From the NCBI RefSeq assembly GCF_018070465.1, contig NZ_JAGPXT010000008.1:1-64000 (forward strand): a stretch of DNA of 64,000 nucleotides, in the 5' to 3' direction. Made by a program: the position numbers and the translations under genes. This DNA comes from Micromonospora sp. C95 (GTDB taxonomy: Bacteria > Actinomycetota > Actinomycetes > Mycobacteriales > Micromonosporaceae). Shown here piece by piece: positions 1-9,718 of this stretch (position 1 is the stretch's first letter; every line of letters begins with the position of its first letter). The notes below the pieces were generated by a model that worked only from the letters and a program-made list of their open reading frames with translations, was not told the origin of the DNA and ran no database searches.

Positions 1-23
1 CCCCCCCCCCCCCCCCCCCCCCC
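1..23. repeat. Poly-C homopolymer at window start
   Basis: The first 23 bases are all C. The rest of the interval up to the first stop codon at 106 is GC-rich and contains no recognisable gene. It lies downstream of the exporter permease. It may be a real homopolymer or a contig-edge artefact; the sequence alone cannot decide. Confidence 0.9.
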
Positions 24-105
24 AACCCGGGCCGCCAGCCGCCCGGCCGGCCCGGGCCGGTCGGGGGCCGAGGTCGGTCGGGGTGGGGGCGACCCAGCCC
101 GGGGG

Positions 106-861
106 TCAGCGGACGCTGCGGGCGAACTGGCGGGCGGCCCAGTAGACGCCGGCCGCGGCGAGCACCGCGATGATGGTCAGCCCCTGCCAGACCCGGTCGT
201 CGCCGATGTCGCCGTTGAACAGGGCACGGGTGCCGTCGACCGCCCAGGAGAACGGGTTCCACTTGGCGACACCCTGCAACCAGCCCGGCGCGAAGGCGAG
301 CGGCAGCAGGATGCCGGAGAGCAGCAGCACCGGCTGGGCCACGGTGTTCATCAACGGTGCCAGGGCATCCTCACTCTTCACCTTCAATGCGACGCCGTAG
401 GAGACCGCCGAGGTCATCAGCGCGATCAGGGCGAGCATCAGGTACGCCAGCAGCAGGTCACCGATGAACACTCGCAGGTCGAACAGGAGCGCGAGCAGCG
501 TGATGATGACGGCCTGGGTCATCAGCGACACCACGTCGCGCAGCGACCGGCCGAGCAGCAGGGCGAGCCGGCTGACCGGGGTGACCCGGGAACGTTCGAT
601 GACCCCGGCGCGTAGCTCGGCGATGAGGCCGAAGCCCTGGAACAGGCCGCCGAAGATGGCCAGCAGGACCAGCAGACCAGGCACGAAGATCTTGTACGCC
701 TCGGCCTGGGTGGGCGCGTTCAGTGCGGGCTTGAGCAGCGGGGCGAAGAGCAGCAGGTACATCACCGGCTGGAAGACGCCGACGAAGACCCACACCGGGT
801 TGCGCAGCAGCAGGTGCAACTGCCGTTGGAAGATCAGCCAGGTGTCGCGAGCGAGCTTCAT
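106..861 (-). CDS. ABC-2 type exporter permease, DrrB-like
   Basis: Membrane half of a two-component ABC exporter. The 251-residue product has six hydrophobic segments, at about 23-44, 57-78, 110-127, 134-157, 171-193 and 227-245, and the VIERSRVTPVSR stretch typical of DrrB-like permeases between segments 2 and 3. The ATG at 861 is chosen because a CGGAGA element precedes it and the hydrophobic protein begins there; the open frame upstream is antisense to the ATPase gene. It follows the ATPase gene by 17 nt, so the two form an operon. Substrate unknown; DrrAB relatives export drugs or lipids. The family call is firm, the substrate is not. Confidence 0.9.
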   Translation of the reverse strand: MKLARDTWLIFQRQLHLLLRNPVWVFVGVFQPVMYLLLFAPLLKPALNAPTQAEAYKIFVPGLLVLLAIFGGLFQGFGLIAELRAGVIERSRVTPVSRLALLLGRSLRDVVSLMTQAVIITLLALLFDLRVFIGDLLLAYLMLALIALMTSAVSYGVALKVKSEDALAPLMNTVAQPVLLLSGILLPLAFAPGWLQGVAKWNPFSWAVDGTRALFNGDIGDDRVWQGLTIIAVLAAAGVYWAARQFARSVR

Positions 862-878
862 GAGATCTCCGGGTCGGG

Positions 879-1838
879 TCAGGACTCGCGCAGCGAGCGG
901 CCGGTCTTGGTGAGGAAGACGTCGTCGAGGCTCGGGCGGTGCAGCTCGATCGACCTGAGGTCGAGCCCGGCCGCGTCGACCCGGCGCAAAATCCGTGGGA
1001 TGGCGGTGGCACCCTCGTCGACGAAGAGCCGCAACCCGCCCTCGTCGAGCAGTTCCAGCCGGTTCACGTACTCCTCGCCGGCGAGCAGTTTCTCGGCCTC
1101 GCCGGTGGCGGTGACGTCCAGGCCGACCTGGACCACGTCGCCGGAGATCTCCCGCTTGAGGTCGGTTGGCGTACCCTCGGCGACCACCTCGCCGTGATCC
1201 ATGATCGCGATGCGGTCGCAGAGCGCGTCGGCCTCGTCGAGGTAGTGGGTGGTGATGAAGACGGTCATCCCGTCGGCGCGCAACCGGCGGATCTCGTCCC
1301 ACATGTGTGCCCGGCTCTGCGGGTCCAGCCCGGTGGTGGGCTCATCCAGGAAGACGATCTTCGGCTCGTGGATGATGCCGAGCGCGATCTCGACCCGGCG
1401 CCGCTGGCCACCGGAGTACGTCTTGCACTTGCGGTCGGCGAACTCGACAAGTTGGAACGCCTCCAGCGCCCGGGCGGCCCGTCGTTGCGCCTCGGTCTTG
1501 CGGATGCCGTACATCCGGGCCTGGAGCACCAGTTCCTCGCGGCCGGTGGATTCGTCCCAGGTGCTTCCGCCCTGGGCCACGTAGCCGATCCGGCGACGCA
1601 CCTCGCCCGGATCCTTGAGCAGGTCGGCGCCGGCGATGGTGGCCTGGCCCCCGTCCGGCTCGATGAGGGTCGCCAGCATCCGCAGCGTGGTGGTCTTGCC
1701 GGCGCCGTTCGGGCCCAGGAACCCGAAGATCTCACCGGCCGGGACGTCCAGGTCGACGCCGCGTACCGCCTCGACGGTCTTCGTCTCCCGACCGGCCCGG
1801 CTGCGGAACGACTTCCGCAGCCCTCTGGTCTCGATCAT
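879..1838 (-). CDS. ABC exporter ATP-binding protein, DrrA-like
   Basis: ATPase partner of the downstream permease. In 319 residues it has Walker A GPNGAGKT (42-49), signature YSGGQ (141-145), Walker B IVFLDEP (161-167) and the switch histidine in TTHYLDEAD (about 198). After residue 220 comes the roughly 100-residue C-terminal region seen in DrrA-type daunorubicin-resistance ATPases. It is the first gene of a two-gene minus-strand operon and is divergent from the carboxylase gene at 2024. All catalytic motifs look intact. The class is clear; whether it exports a toxin, lipid or other compound is not shown by the sequence. Confidence 0.92.
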   Translation of the reverse strand: MIETRGLRKSFRSRAGRETKTVEAVRGVDLDVPAGEIFGFLGPNGAGKTTTLRMLATLIEPDGGQATIAGADLLKDPGEVRRRIGYVAQGGSTWDESTGREELVLQARMYGIRKTEAQRRAARALEAFQLVEFADRKCKTYSGGQRRRVEIALGIIHEPKIVFLDEPTTGLDPQSRAHMWDEIRRLRADGMTVFITTHYLDEADALCDRIAIMDHGEVVAEGTPTDLKREISGDVVQVGLDVTATGEAEKLLAGEEYVNRLELLDEGGLRLFVDEGATAIPRILRRVDAAGLDLRSIELHRPSLDDVFLTKTGRSLRES

Positions 1839-2023
1839 GTCGTGCTCCCCGCTCGTGGCCTCTGTCGGCCATCATCGTCACCGGCACTCGACCACATCGG
1901 TACGACACCACGCCGCTCAATTACCTCGCCCGGGCAGTGCGCCATCCCACACTGAGCGATCGTTAGGGCCATCGGGGTGCCCGATAAACTCCCGGTCAGT
2001 AACCCGCCGGGAGGAGCCACCAG
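1839..2023. promoter_or_regulatory. Divergent intergenic region, exporter / carboxylase
   Basis: This 185-nt region separates two divergent genes and must hold both promoters. TAAACT at 1985-1990 fits the actinobacterial -10 pattern TANNNT for the carboxylase gene. GGGAGGAG at 2009-2016 is its ribosome binding site, 7 nt before the GTG. No convincing -35 was found. Confidence 0.3.
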
Positions 2024-3775
2024 GTGCGCAAGGTACTCATCGCCAACCGAGGCGAGATCGCCGTCCGGGTCATCCGCGCCTGCCGGGACGCGGGCCTGGG
2101 CAGCGTCGCGGTGTACGCCGACTCGGACCGGGACGCCCTGCACGCCACGCTCGCCGACGAAGCGTACGCCCTGGGTGGTGACACCGCCGCGGACTCCTAC
2201 CTGCGCGTCGACAAGCTGATCGACATTGCCGGTCGTTCCGGCGCGGACGCGGTGCATCCCGGGTACGGCTTCCTCTCCGAGAACGCCGACTTCGCCCAGG
2301 CGGTGATCGACGCCGGCCTGACCTGGATCGGCCCCAGCCCGCAGGCGATCCGCGACCTGGGTGACAAGGTGACCGCCCGGCACATCGCCCAGCGGGCCGG
2401 CGCCCCACTCGTCCCCGGCACCGCCGACCCGGTCGGCAGCCCCGACGAGGTGCTGGCCTTCGCCGTCGACCACGGACTGCCGGTGGCGATCAAGGCGGCC
2501 TTCGGCGGCGGTGGGCGCGGGCTGAAGGTGGCCCGCACCATGGAGGAGATTCCGCAGCTGTTCGAGTCGGCCACCCGGGAGGCGGTCGCCGCGTTCGGGC
2601 GGGGCGAGTGCTTCGTCGAGCGGTACCTCGACCAGCCCCGCCACGTGGAGGCGCAGGTCCTCGCCGACCAGCACGGCAACGTGATCGTGGTGGGCACCCG
2701 GGACTGCTCGTTGCAGCGCCGCCACCAGAAGTTGGTCGAGGAGGCGCCGGCGCCGTTCCTCACCGCCGCACAGCGGGCCCAGATCCACGACAGCGCCAAG
2801 GCAATCTGCCGGGAGGCCGGCTATCACGGTGCCGGCACCGTGGAATACCTGGTGGGCAGCGACGGCACCATCTCCTTCCTGGAGGTCAACACCCGACTCC
2901 AGGTGGAACACCCGGTCACCGAGGAGACCGCGGGCATCGACCTGGTCCGCGAGCAGTTCCGCGTCGCCGACGGCGAGAAGCTGCGGTTCACCGAGGACCC
3001 GACCCCGCGCGGGCACTCGATCGAGTTCCGGATCAACGGCGAGGACCCGGGCCGCAACTTCCTGCCCGCCCCCGGTACGGTCACCGCGCTGCGGCTGCCC
3101 ACCGGTCCCGGCGTGCGGGTCGACACCGGCATCTCGGCCGGCGATGTGATCGGCGGCAACTTCGACTCCTTGCTCGCCAAGGTCATCGTCACCGGTGAGA
3201 CCCGGACCGAGGCGTTGGAGCGGGCCCGCCGGGCGCTGGACGAGATGGTGGTCGAGGGGATGGCCACGGCGCTGCCGTTCCACCGCCTGGTGGTGCGCGA
3301 CCCGGCATTCACCGCCGAGCCGTTCACCGTGCACACCCGGTGGATCGAGACGGAGTTCGACAACACCGTGCCGCCGTTCACCGCCGTTGCCGGAGCCGTC
3401 GCCGGTCCGGCGGGGCGCGAGACCGTCGTGGTCGAGGTGGGCGGCAAGCGGCTGGAGGTGAGCCTTCCTGCCGGTCTCGGCGCCGGTACGGGCAGTGCCG
3501 CGCCGGCCGCTCGCAAGCCCACCCGCCGGGGCGGCGGGACCACGGCGGGCGCGGCGGCGAGCGGTGACTCGCTCACCTCGCCGATGCAGGGCACGATCGT
3601 CAAGATCGCGGTCGCCGACGGCGACACGGTCGCCGAGGGTGACCTGGTGGTGGTGCTGGAGGCGATGAAGATGGAGCAGCCCCTGCATGCGCACAAGGCC
3701 GGTACGGTGAGCGGCCTGTCGGCCGAGGTCGGTGCGGTGATCACCGCGGGCGCGGCGATCTGCACCATCGCCTGA
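2024..3775 (+). CDS. accA: Acyl-CoA carboxylase alpha chain (biotin carboxylase + BCCP)
   Basis: Carboxylates its own biotin with ATP and bicarbonate, then delivers the carboxyl group to a separate beta (carboxyltransferase) subunit to make malonyl- or methylmalonyl-CoA. The 583-residue protein starts with [15 protein letters not shown], typical of biotin carboxylases. It contains an ATP-grasp region (about 115-325), the biotin carboxylase C-terminal domain (about 335-445), a variable Ala/Gly-rich linker, and a biotinyl domain (about 510-583) with EAMKM, so the biotinylated lysine is K549. The GTG start has a strong GGGAGGAG at 7 nt. This size and fused layout match actinobacterial AccA3/BccA proteins. 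No beta subunit or biotin ligase gene lies in the window. Confidence 0.95.
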   Translation: MRKVLIANRGEIAVRVIRACRDAGLGSVAVYADSDRDALHATLADEAYALGGDTAADSYLRVDKLIDIAGRSGADAVHPGYGFLSENADFAQAVIDAGLTWIGPSPQAIRDLGDKVTARHIAQRAGAPLVPGTADPVGSPDEVLAFAVDHGLPVAIKAAFGGGGRGLKVARTMEEIPQLFESATREAVAAFGRGECFVERYLDQPRHVEAQVLADQHGNVIVVGTRDCSLQRRHQKLVEEAPAPFLTAAQRAQIHDSAKAICREAGYHGAGTVEYLVGSDGTISFLEVNTRLQVEHPVTEETAGIDLVREQFRVADGEKLRFTEDPTPRGHSIEFRINGEDPGRNFLPAPGTVTALRLPTGPGVRVDTGISAGDVIGGNFDSLLAKVIVTGETRTEALERARRALDEMVVEGMATALPFHRLVVRDPAFTAEPFTVHTRWIETEFDNTVPPFTAVAGAVAGPAGRETVVVEVGGKRLEVSLPAGLGAGTGSAAPAARKPTRRGGGTTAGAAASGDSLTSPMQGTIVKIAVADGDTVAEGDLVVVLEAMKMEQPLHAHKAGTVSGLSAEVGAVITAGAAICTIA

Positions 3776-3788
3776 GGTGTGACGGACG

Positions 3789-4685
3789 TCAGCGGAGCGT
3801 TTCGGCGGCGACGGCACAGACGGCGACGGTCAGCGCGGTCAGCACCTGCGAGTCGAGCCGCCAGTGCTGCCAGTACAGCGGCATGTCCAGCACGCGGCCG
3901 GGTGCGATGTCCACGCAGCGCCCGGCGGCCAGGTCGGCGTCGGCGAGCTGCTCGGCCATCAACCCCCAGCCGAGCCCGAGTCGGATCGATTCGTTGAAGG
4001 CGGGCACCGACGGCACGTAGTGCACGGGCGGATCGAGGGTGCCCCCGGTCACCGCACGCAGGAAGCGGTGTTGGATGCGGTCCTTGCGGTCGAAGACCAC
4101 CACCGGCGCAGCGGCGGCCGCCGCCCGGGTCAGCCCGTCGGCGAACCAGCGGTCCGCCAGCGCGGGCGCGGCCAGGGCCCGGTAGCGCATCGCGCCGAGC
4201 CGGCGGACGCGGCAGCCCTGCACCGCTTCGCGCTGGGCGGTCACCGCGGCGGTGACCGTGCCGGCGCGCAGCAGCTCGGCGGTGTGGTCCTGGTCGTCCT
4301 GCCGGATGTCGAAGGACAGCTCCGGCTGGTCGGGCAGCCGGGCCAGCGCGGCGGGGAACCAGGTGGCGAGCGAGTCGGCGTTGACCACGATGGCGACCCG
4401 GGTGCGACCCCGGTCGCCGCCGAGCGGTCCCCGGGCGTCGGCCAGCGCCTCCCGTTCCAGCAGCGCGAGCTGGCCAGCCAGGCGCAGCAGTGGGCGGCCG
4501 GCCTCGGTGGCGTCGCAGGGCCGGTGGCGGCGGACGAGCACCTGCCCGACGGTCTCCTCCAGCGCCTTGATCCGTTGGCTGACCGCCGACGGCGTGACGT
4601 GCAGCAGCCGGGCCGCCGCCTCGAAGCTGCCCTCCGAGACGACGGCCGCGAGCGTACGGAGCTGGGTGGAGTCGACACCACTCAT
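3789..4685 (-). CDS. lysG: LysR-type regulator of lysine/arginine export, LysG/ArgP
   Basis: A 298-residue LysR-family regulator. The winged helix-turn-helix is at the N-terminus (EGSFEAAARLLHVTPSAVSQ, about 18-37), followed by an effector-binding domain. It is divergent from the LysE-type exporter gene, which is the classical LysG-LysE arrangement of Corynebacterium in which lysine, arginine or histidine activates exporter transcription. The gene ends 13 nt from the convergent carboxylase stop. The ATG may be leaderless: TAAGCT on the minus strand (4693-4698) is followed by 7 nt and then the ATG. Function rests on family plus context and is well supported. Confidence 0.92.
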   Translation of the reverse strand: MSGVDSTQLRTLAAVVSEGSFEAAARLLHVTPSAVSQRIKALEETVGQVLVRRHRPCDATEAGRPLLRLAGQLALLEREALADARGPLGGDRGRTRVAIVVNADSLATWFPAALARLPDQPELSFDIRQDDQDHTAELLRAGTVTAAVTAQREAVQGCRVRRLGAMRYRALAAPALADRWFADGLTRAAAAAAPVVVFDRKDRIQHRFLRAVTGGTLDPPVHYVPSVPAFNESIRLGLGWGLMAEQLADADLAAGRCVDIAPGRVLDMPLYWQHWRLDSQVLTALTVAVCAVAAETLR

Positions 4686-4692
4686 GTAGCTG

Positions 4693-4720
4693 AGCTTAAC
4701 CAGCCGAAGAATCTTTAGCT
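4693..4720. promoter_or_regulatory. Candidate LysG operator dyad
   Basis: In the 71-nt gap between the divergent lysG and lysE genes, AGCTTAA (4693-4699) and TTTAGCT (4714-4720) form an inverted repeat with one mismatch and a 14-nt spacer. This is the right place and scale for a LysR-type binding site. It overlaps the candidate lysG -10. Not checked against known LysG sites. Confidence 0.45.
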
Positions 4721-4746
4721 GGACTCAGGAAACGGGGCACCTCTAG

Positions 4747-6807
<2,061 letters not shown>

Positions 6808-6835
6808 GGCCGGGGCGGGCACCGGCTGACAACGT

Positions 6836-7420
6836 TCAGTCGGTGCCCGGGGCCGGTGTGAAGAGATGCCGGATCACCGACCGGGCGGCGTCACCCGGGT
6901 CCTCGCCCAGCCCGGCGGGGAGTGCACCGGCCAGCCAGAGGGTGGCGAAGCCGTGCACGATCGACCAGGCCGCCAGCACGTCTCCCTGCGGCCCGTCGGC
7001 GGCGGGCGTGGGACGGCCGGACCGGTGCGCCAGTCCAGCGCGCAGGACGGCGCCGGAGCGTTCCCGGGCGGCCCGCAGCTCGGCGTCGTCGGTTCGGTAG
7101 AGATCGGGGTGGAACATCACCTCGAAGTGAGCGCGATGCCCGACGGCGAACCTCACGTACGCCACGCCGAGATCAAGCAGCTCGTCGCCGGCCCCGGTGA
7201 GCGTGTCGGCGAGGGTGTCGAAACCCTGCGCCGCGATCGCGGTGAACAGGCCGGCACGGTCGCCGAAGTGGTGTGCCGGTGCGGCGTGCGAGACGCCGGC
7301 CCGGCGGGCCAGGTCGCGCAGGCTCAGCGCCGCCGGACCCGACTCCTCGATCGCCTGCACGGCCGCGGTGAGCAGGGTCCGGCGCAGGTCGCCGTGGTGG
7401 TAGCCGCGGGTGTCGCTCAT
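6836..7420 (-). CDS. TetR-family repressor with WHG-type C-terminal domain
   Basis: A 194-residue TetR-family regulator. It has an N-terminal helix-turn-helix (LSLRDLARRAGVSHAAPAHHF, about 31-51) and a ligand domain containing AWSIVHGF, typical of the WHG group. It is divergent from a small DoxX-like membrane protein gene. The 87-nt gap between them holds two copies of the palindrome TATCTTGTC-N3-GACAAGATA, almost certainly its operators, so it should repress both itself and its neighbour. The ATG at 7420 sits 4 nt from the first operator, so any leader is very short or absent. The inducing ligand is unknown. Confidence 0.9.
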   Translation of the reverse strand: MSDTRGYHHGDLRRTLLTAAVQAIEESGPAALSLRDLARRAGVSHAAPAHHFGDRAGLFTAIAAQGFDTLADTLTGAGDELLDLGVAYVRFAVGHRAHFEVMFHPDLYRTDDAELRAARERSGAVLRAGLAHRSGRPTPAADGPQGDVLAAWSIVHGFATLWLAGALPAGLGEDPGDAARSVIRHLFTPAPGTD

Positions 7421-7424
7421 CACC

Positions 7425-7457
7425 CCACCGTATCTTGTCGTTGACAAGATACGGTGG
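7425..7457. promoter_or_regulatory. TetR operator 1, perfect palindrome
   Basis: CCACCGTATCTTGTC (7425-7439) and its exact reverse complement (7443-7457) flank the 3-nt spacer GTT. Perfect 15-bp arms with an odd spacer, lying between the divergent regulator and DoxX-like genes, are what a TetR autoregulatory operator looks like. A second, weaker copy follows 9 nt later. Confidence 0.85.
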
Positions 7458-7466
7458 CCGGGGGCA

Positions 7467-7485
7467 ATCTTGACACCGACAAGAT
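7467..7485. promoter_or_regulatory. TetR operator 2, one mismatch
   Basis: ATCTTGAC-ACC-GACAAGAT repeats the core of operator 1 with one mismatch in the left arm. It lies 22 nt before the DoxX-like start codon and could block that promoter directly. Two sites 42 nt apart centre to centre suggest cooperative or graded binding. Confidence 0.75.
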
Positions 7486-7507
7486 ATGCGATTGAGGGAG
7501 GGTATCG

Positions 7508-7954
7508 ATGGCTCCGCTGATCGCCCTGGTCGCCGGCACCGGTCTCGCCCGGTTGGTCGGCCTGGCAGGGTTCTCCGCGCTCGATGGATGGCATCCGGCG
7601 CTGCGGGTCGGGCTGGCGCTCATGTTCGTCATGACCGGGATGGTGCATTTCGTCGGCCCTCGGCGGCGGGACCTGATCGCCATGGTGCCGCCCCGGCTGC
7701 CACGGCCGGAGCTGCTGGTCACGGTGACCGGGGTGCTGGAACTCGCGGGGGCGGTCGGGTTGCTCGTGCCGGCCACCGCCCGCTGGGCCGCCGCCGGGCT
7801 GGCTCTGCTGCTGCTGGCCATGTTCCCGGCGAACGTCTCCGCCGCCCGCCGCCGACTCACCCTGGCCGGACGCCCGGTCACTCCGCTCGGCGTCCGTACC
7901 GCGCTGCAACTGGTGTTCCTCGCCGCCACGGTCGCGGTCGCGGTCGGACCGTGA
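7508..7954 (+). CDS. DoxX-like small membrane protein
   Basis: A 148-residue membrane protein with four hydrophobic segments and a MTGMVHFVGPRRRDLIAMVPP stretch after the first one or two helices, characteristic of DoxX-like proteins. GAGGGAGG-like sequence (7494-7502) precedes the ATG. Its promoter carries two operators for the divergent TetR regulator, so it is the likely target of that regulator. Family members have been linked to redox or thiol stress, but no enzymatic residues are evident here. Function unassigned. Confidence 0.82.
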   Translation: MAPLIALVAGTGLARLVGLAGFSALDGWHPALRVGLALMFVMTGMVHFVGPRRRDLIAMVPPRLPRPELLVTVTGVLELAGAVGLLVPATARWAAAGLALLLLAMFPANVSAARRRLTLAGRPVTPLGVRTALQLVFLAATVAVAVGP

Positions 7955-7981
7955 GCCGGCGCTCACCGCCACCCGCCGCTG

Positions 7982-8021
7982 CGGTCGCGGTCGGTCCGGG
8001 AACTGGATCCGACCGCGACCG
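7982..8021. terminator. Convergent terminator hairpin
   Basis: CGGTCGCGGTCGG (7982-7994) pairs perfectly with its reverse complement (8009-8021) across a 14-nt loop. It lies between the convergent DoxX-like and threonyl-tRNA synthetase genes, so it can serve both strands. There is no U-tract, as is usual in high-GC actinobacteria. The loop starts TCCGGG and the right flank reads GGATCC, which faintly resembles the conserved-loop hairpins at 28231 and 52385. Confidence 0.75.
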
Positions 8022-8027
8022 TCGGCC

Positions 8028-9248
8028 TCAGTGGGCCGGCAGCAGGTCTCCGGAACGAGCAGCCACCACCGCGCCGATCAGTTCGATCGCCTCGGCCGCG
8101 GGCTGCGGTTCCAGCGAGCGGCCGTCCCGCAACCGCAACGCCACCCGGCCGTCGGCCGCCTCCCGGGCGCCCACCACGGCGGCGTACGGGATCCGGCGGC
8201 GGACCGCGTCGCGGACCCGGGCACCGAGCGTGCCGCCGTGGTCGACCTCGGCCCGCAGGCCCGCCTCGGTGGCCCGCCGGGCCAGGTCGACCGCGACGCC
8301 GGCCTGGTCGTCGCCGATCGGCAGCACGACCAGCTGCACCGGGGCGTACCAGGCCGGGAAGGCTCCCCCGTGCACCTCGATCAGGTACGCGAACAGCCGC
8401 TCCATGCTGCCGGCCAGGCTGCGGTGCACCATCACCGGACGCCGTCGTTCGCCATCGGCGTCGGTGTACGACAGGTCGAACCGCTCCGGCTTGTCGAAGT
8501 CGAGCTGGACGGTGGAGAGGGTGTATTCGCGCTCGGCCGCGTCCCGCACCTGGATGTCGATCTTCGGGCCGTAGAAGGCGGCCTCGCCCGGCGCCTCGGT
8601 GTACGACACCCCGTCGAGGGCGGCGCGGAGCAGGTCCTCGGCCCGCGCCCACTGCGCGTCGTCGCCGACGTACTTCTCCCCCGACCCGCGCAACGACAGC
8701 CGTACGCCCGCCGGCCGCACGCCCAGCGCCGCGTGCGCGGCCCGGATCAGCCGCAGGATCTCCGACACCTCCCGGCCGACCTCTTCCAGCGCGCAGAAGT
8801 TGTGCGCGTCGTTGAGGGTGATGGCGCGTACCCGGGAGAGTCCACCGAGCACCCCCGAGCGTTCCGCCCGGTACATGCCCCCGATCTCCGAGACCCGCAG
8901 CGGCAGTTCCCGGTAGGAACGCCCACGGGACCGGTAGACCAGGGCGTGGTGCGGGCAGAGCGCCGGGCGGAGCATCAACTCGTCGTCGCCCTCCCCCAGC
9001 CGCATCGCCGGGAACATCTCGGCGGCGAAGTAGCCGAGATGCCCGGAGACCTCGAACAGCTCCCGCCGGCCCAGCGGCGGGGTGTACACCTGCTGGTAGC
9101 CGGCCCGGCGTTCCAGGTCACGCAGGTACTCCTCGACGGCGTGCCGGGCGGCGGCACCGGCCGGCAGCCAGATCGGCAGGCCGGCACCGGAGAGCGGATC
9201 GGTGGCGAACAGGTCCAGGTCCCGGCCCAGCCGGCGGTGGTCGATCAT
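8028..9248 (-). CDS. thrS: Short threonyl-tRNA synthetase lacking the editing domain
   Basis: Attaches threonine to tRNA-Thr. At 406 residues it has only the catalytic core and the C-terminal anticodon-binding domain (about 310-406); the usual N-terminal TGS and editing domains (about 240 residues) are absent. Zinc ligands C98, H149 and H275 are present with the spacings 51 and 126 that separate the E. coli ligands C334, H385 and H511. Class II motif 3 is HRSLAGSMERL. The ATG at 9248 has AAGGAG six nt upstream. The leader carries a threonine attenuator. Such short forms usually coexist with a full-length ThrRS and may serve as a stress-induced or drug-tolerant copy; that role is inference. 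Confidence 0.9.
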   Translation of the reverse strand: MIDHRRLGRDLDLFATDPLSGAGLPIWLPAGAAARHAVEEYLRDLERRAGYQQVYTPPLGRRELFEVSGHLGYFAAEMFPAMRLGEGDDELMLRPALCPHHALVYRSRGRSYRELPLRVSEIGGMYRAERSGVLGGLSRVRAITLNDAHNFCALEEVGREVSEILRLIRAAHAALGVRPAGVRLSLRGSGEKYVGDDAQWARAEDLLRAALDGVSYTEAPGEAAFYGPKIDIQVRDAAEREYTLSTVQLDFDKPERFDLSYTDADGERRRPVMVHRSLAGSMERLFAYLIEVHGGAFPAWYAPVQLVVLPIGDDQAGVAVDLARRATEAGLRAEVDHGGTLGARVRDAVRRRIPYAAVVGAREAADGRVALRLRDGRSLEPQPAAEAIELIGAVVAARSGDLLPAH

Positions 9249-9300
9249 GTCAGGCTCCTTGGTCGTACGCCCCGACACGACCCTCGACCCACGACGCACG

Positions 9301-9329
9301 AGTGCCCCGGGCGGATCGCCCGGGGCACT
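9301..9329 (-). terminator. Attenuator terminator in thrS leader
   Basis: AGTGCCCCGGGCG (9301-9313) and its exact complement (9317-9329) form a 13-bp stem with a 3-nt loop, between the leader peptide and the synthetase start. It is the terminator (3:4) stem of the proposed threonine attenuator. Its GCACT/AGTGC end can instead pair with the leader-peptide stop region, giving an alternative fold. Confidence 0.75.
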
Positions 9330-9345
9330 TGCGTAGACGAAGACG

Positions 9346-9399
9346 TCAGTGCGGCGCGCCAGGCTTCCCCGGCGTCGTCGTCAGCACCGCACTGCTCAT
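9346..9399 (-). CDS. Threonine leader peptide of the thrS attenuator
   Basis: A 17-codon reading frame, MSSAVLTTTPGKPGAPH, with three consecutive ACG threonine codons (9373-9381). It ends 17 nt before the terminator stem of the thrS leader. CAGTGCGG within codons 2-5 pairs perfectly with CCGCACTG at the end of the frame (1:2 stem). Stalling at the Thr codons for lack of charged tRNA-Thr would free the second strand to pair with the terminator arm. There is no Shine-Dalgarno; the ATG lies 6 nt after a TAATCT -10, so it is probably leaderless. It is too short for routine gene finders. Confidence 0.72.
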   Translation of the reverse strand: MSSAVLTTTPGKPGAPH

Positions 9400-9405
9400 G
9401 GGCGG

Positions 9406-9411
9406 AGATTA
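9406..9411 (-). promoter_or_regulatory. Candidate -10 of the thrS leader transcript
   Basis: TAATCT on the minus strand fits TANNNT and ends 6 nt before the leader-peptide ATG, the spacing expected for a leaderless transcript. No good -35 is visible 16-18 nt upstream. Confidence 0.45.
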
Positions 9412-9444
9412 CGCCCGTCCCGCGCACCGCCGCACCTCATTTGA

Positions 9445-9479
9445 CCGGGCCGCTGGCACGGGACCTGCCAGCGGCCCGG
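9445..9479. other. 14-bp perfect stem-loop upstream of thrS leader
   Basis: The arms 9445-9458 and 9466-9479 pair perfectly around a 7-nt loop. It sits just upstream of the proposed thrS promoter, with no gene ending near it on either strand. It could be an operator, a roadblock insulating the DUF998 side, or a structure in a longer leader. The remaining sequence to 9718 is the upstream region of the DUF998 gene, with a small 6-bp hairpin at 9604-9619. Confidence 0.6.
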
Positions 9480-9718
9480 CGGCGGCCCGGGCGTCAGGAA
9501 CGGGGGACCCGACGCTCACCGGGCCGCGCGCCGACAACGGTACGCCGCTGAGGGAGATTTCGGCGACCGTACCTCGCCGTCAACCGTCATCGATATGTTT
9601 GCTGACCGGGCGGCCGGTCACCCGGGGTAAATCCGGATGCCCGTCGGGGTGGTCCCGGGGTCGGATTTCGGTGCTCGTCCCGGATCCGCCTGGGGTGCCC
9701 GCGAGGACAGGCTGAAGC

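Noticed and set aside
1951..1965. CTGAGCGATCGTTAG as an operator upstream of the carboxylase gene
   Set aside because: Only the central CGATCG is truly symmetric; the outer bases do not pair in register.
1835..3817. A 660-codon open frame antisense to the biotin carboxylase gene
   Set aside because: High-GC antisense shadow: low-complexity Arg/Gly/His composition, no RBS, and the plus-strand gene is unmistakable.
9249..9480. T-box riboswitch upstream of thrS
   Set aside because: No T-box core sequence or specifier-loop architecture seen; a leader peptide with Thr codons and two competing stems explains the region better.
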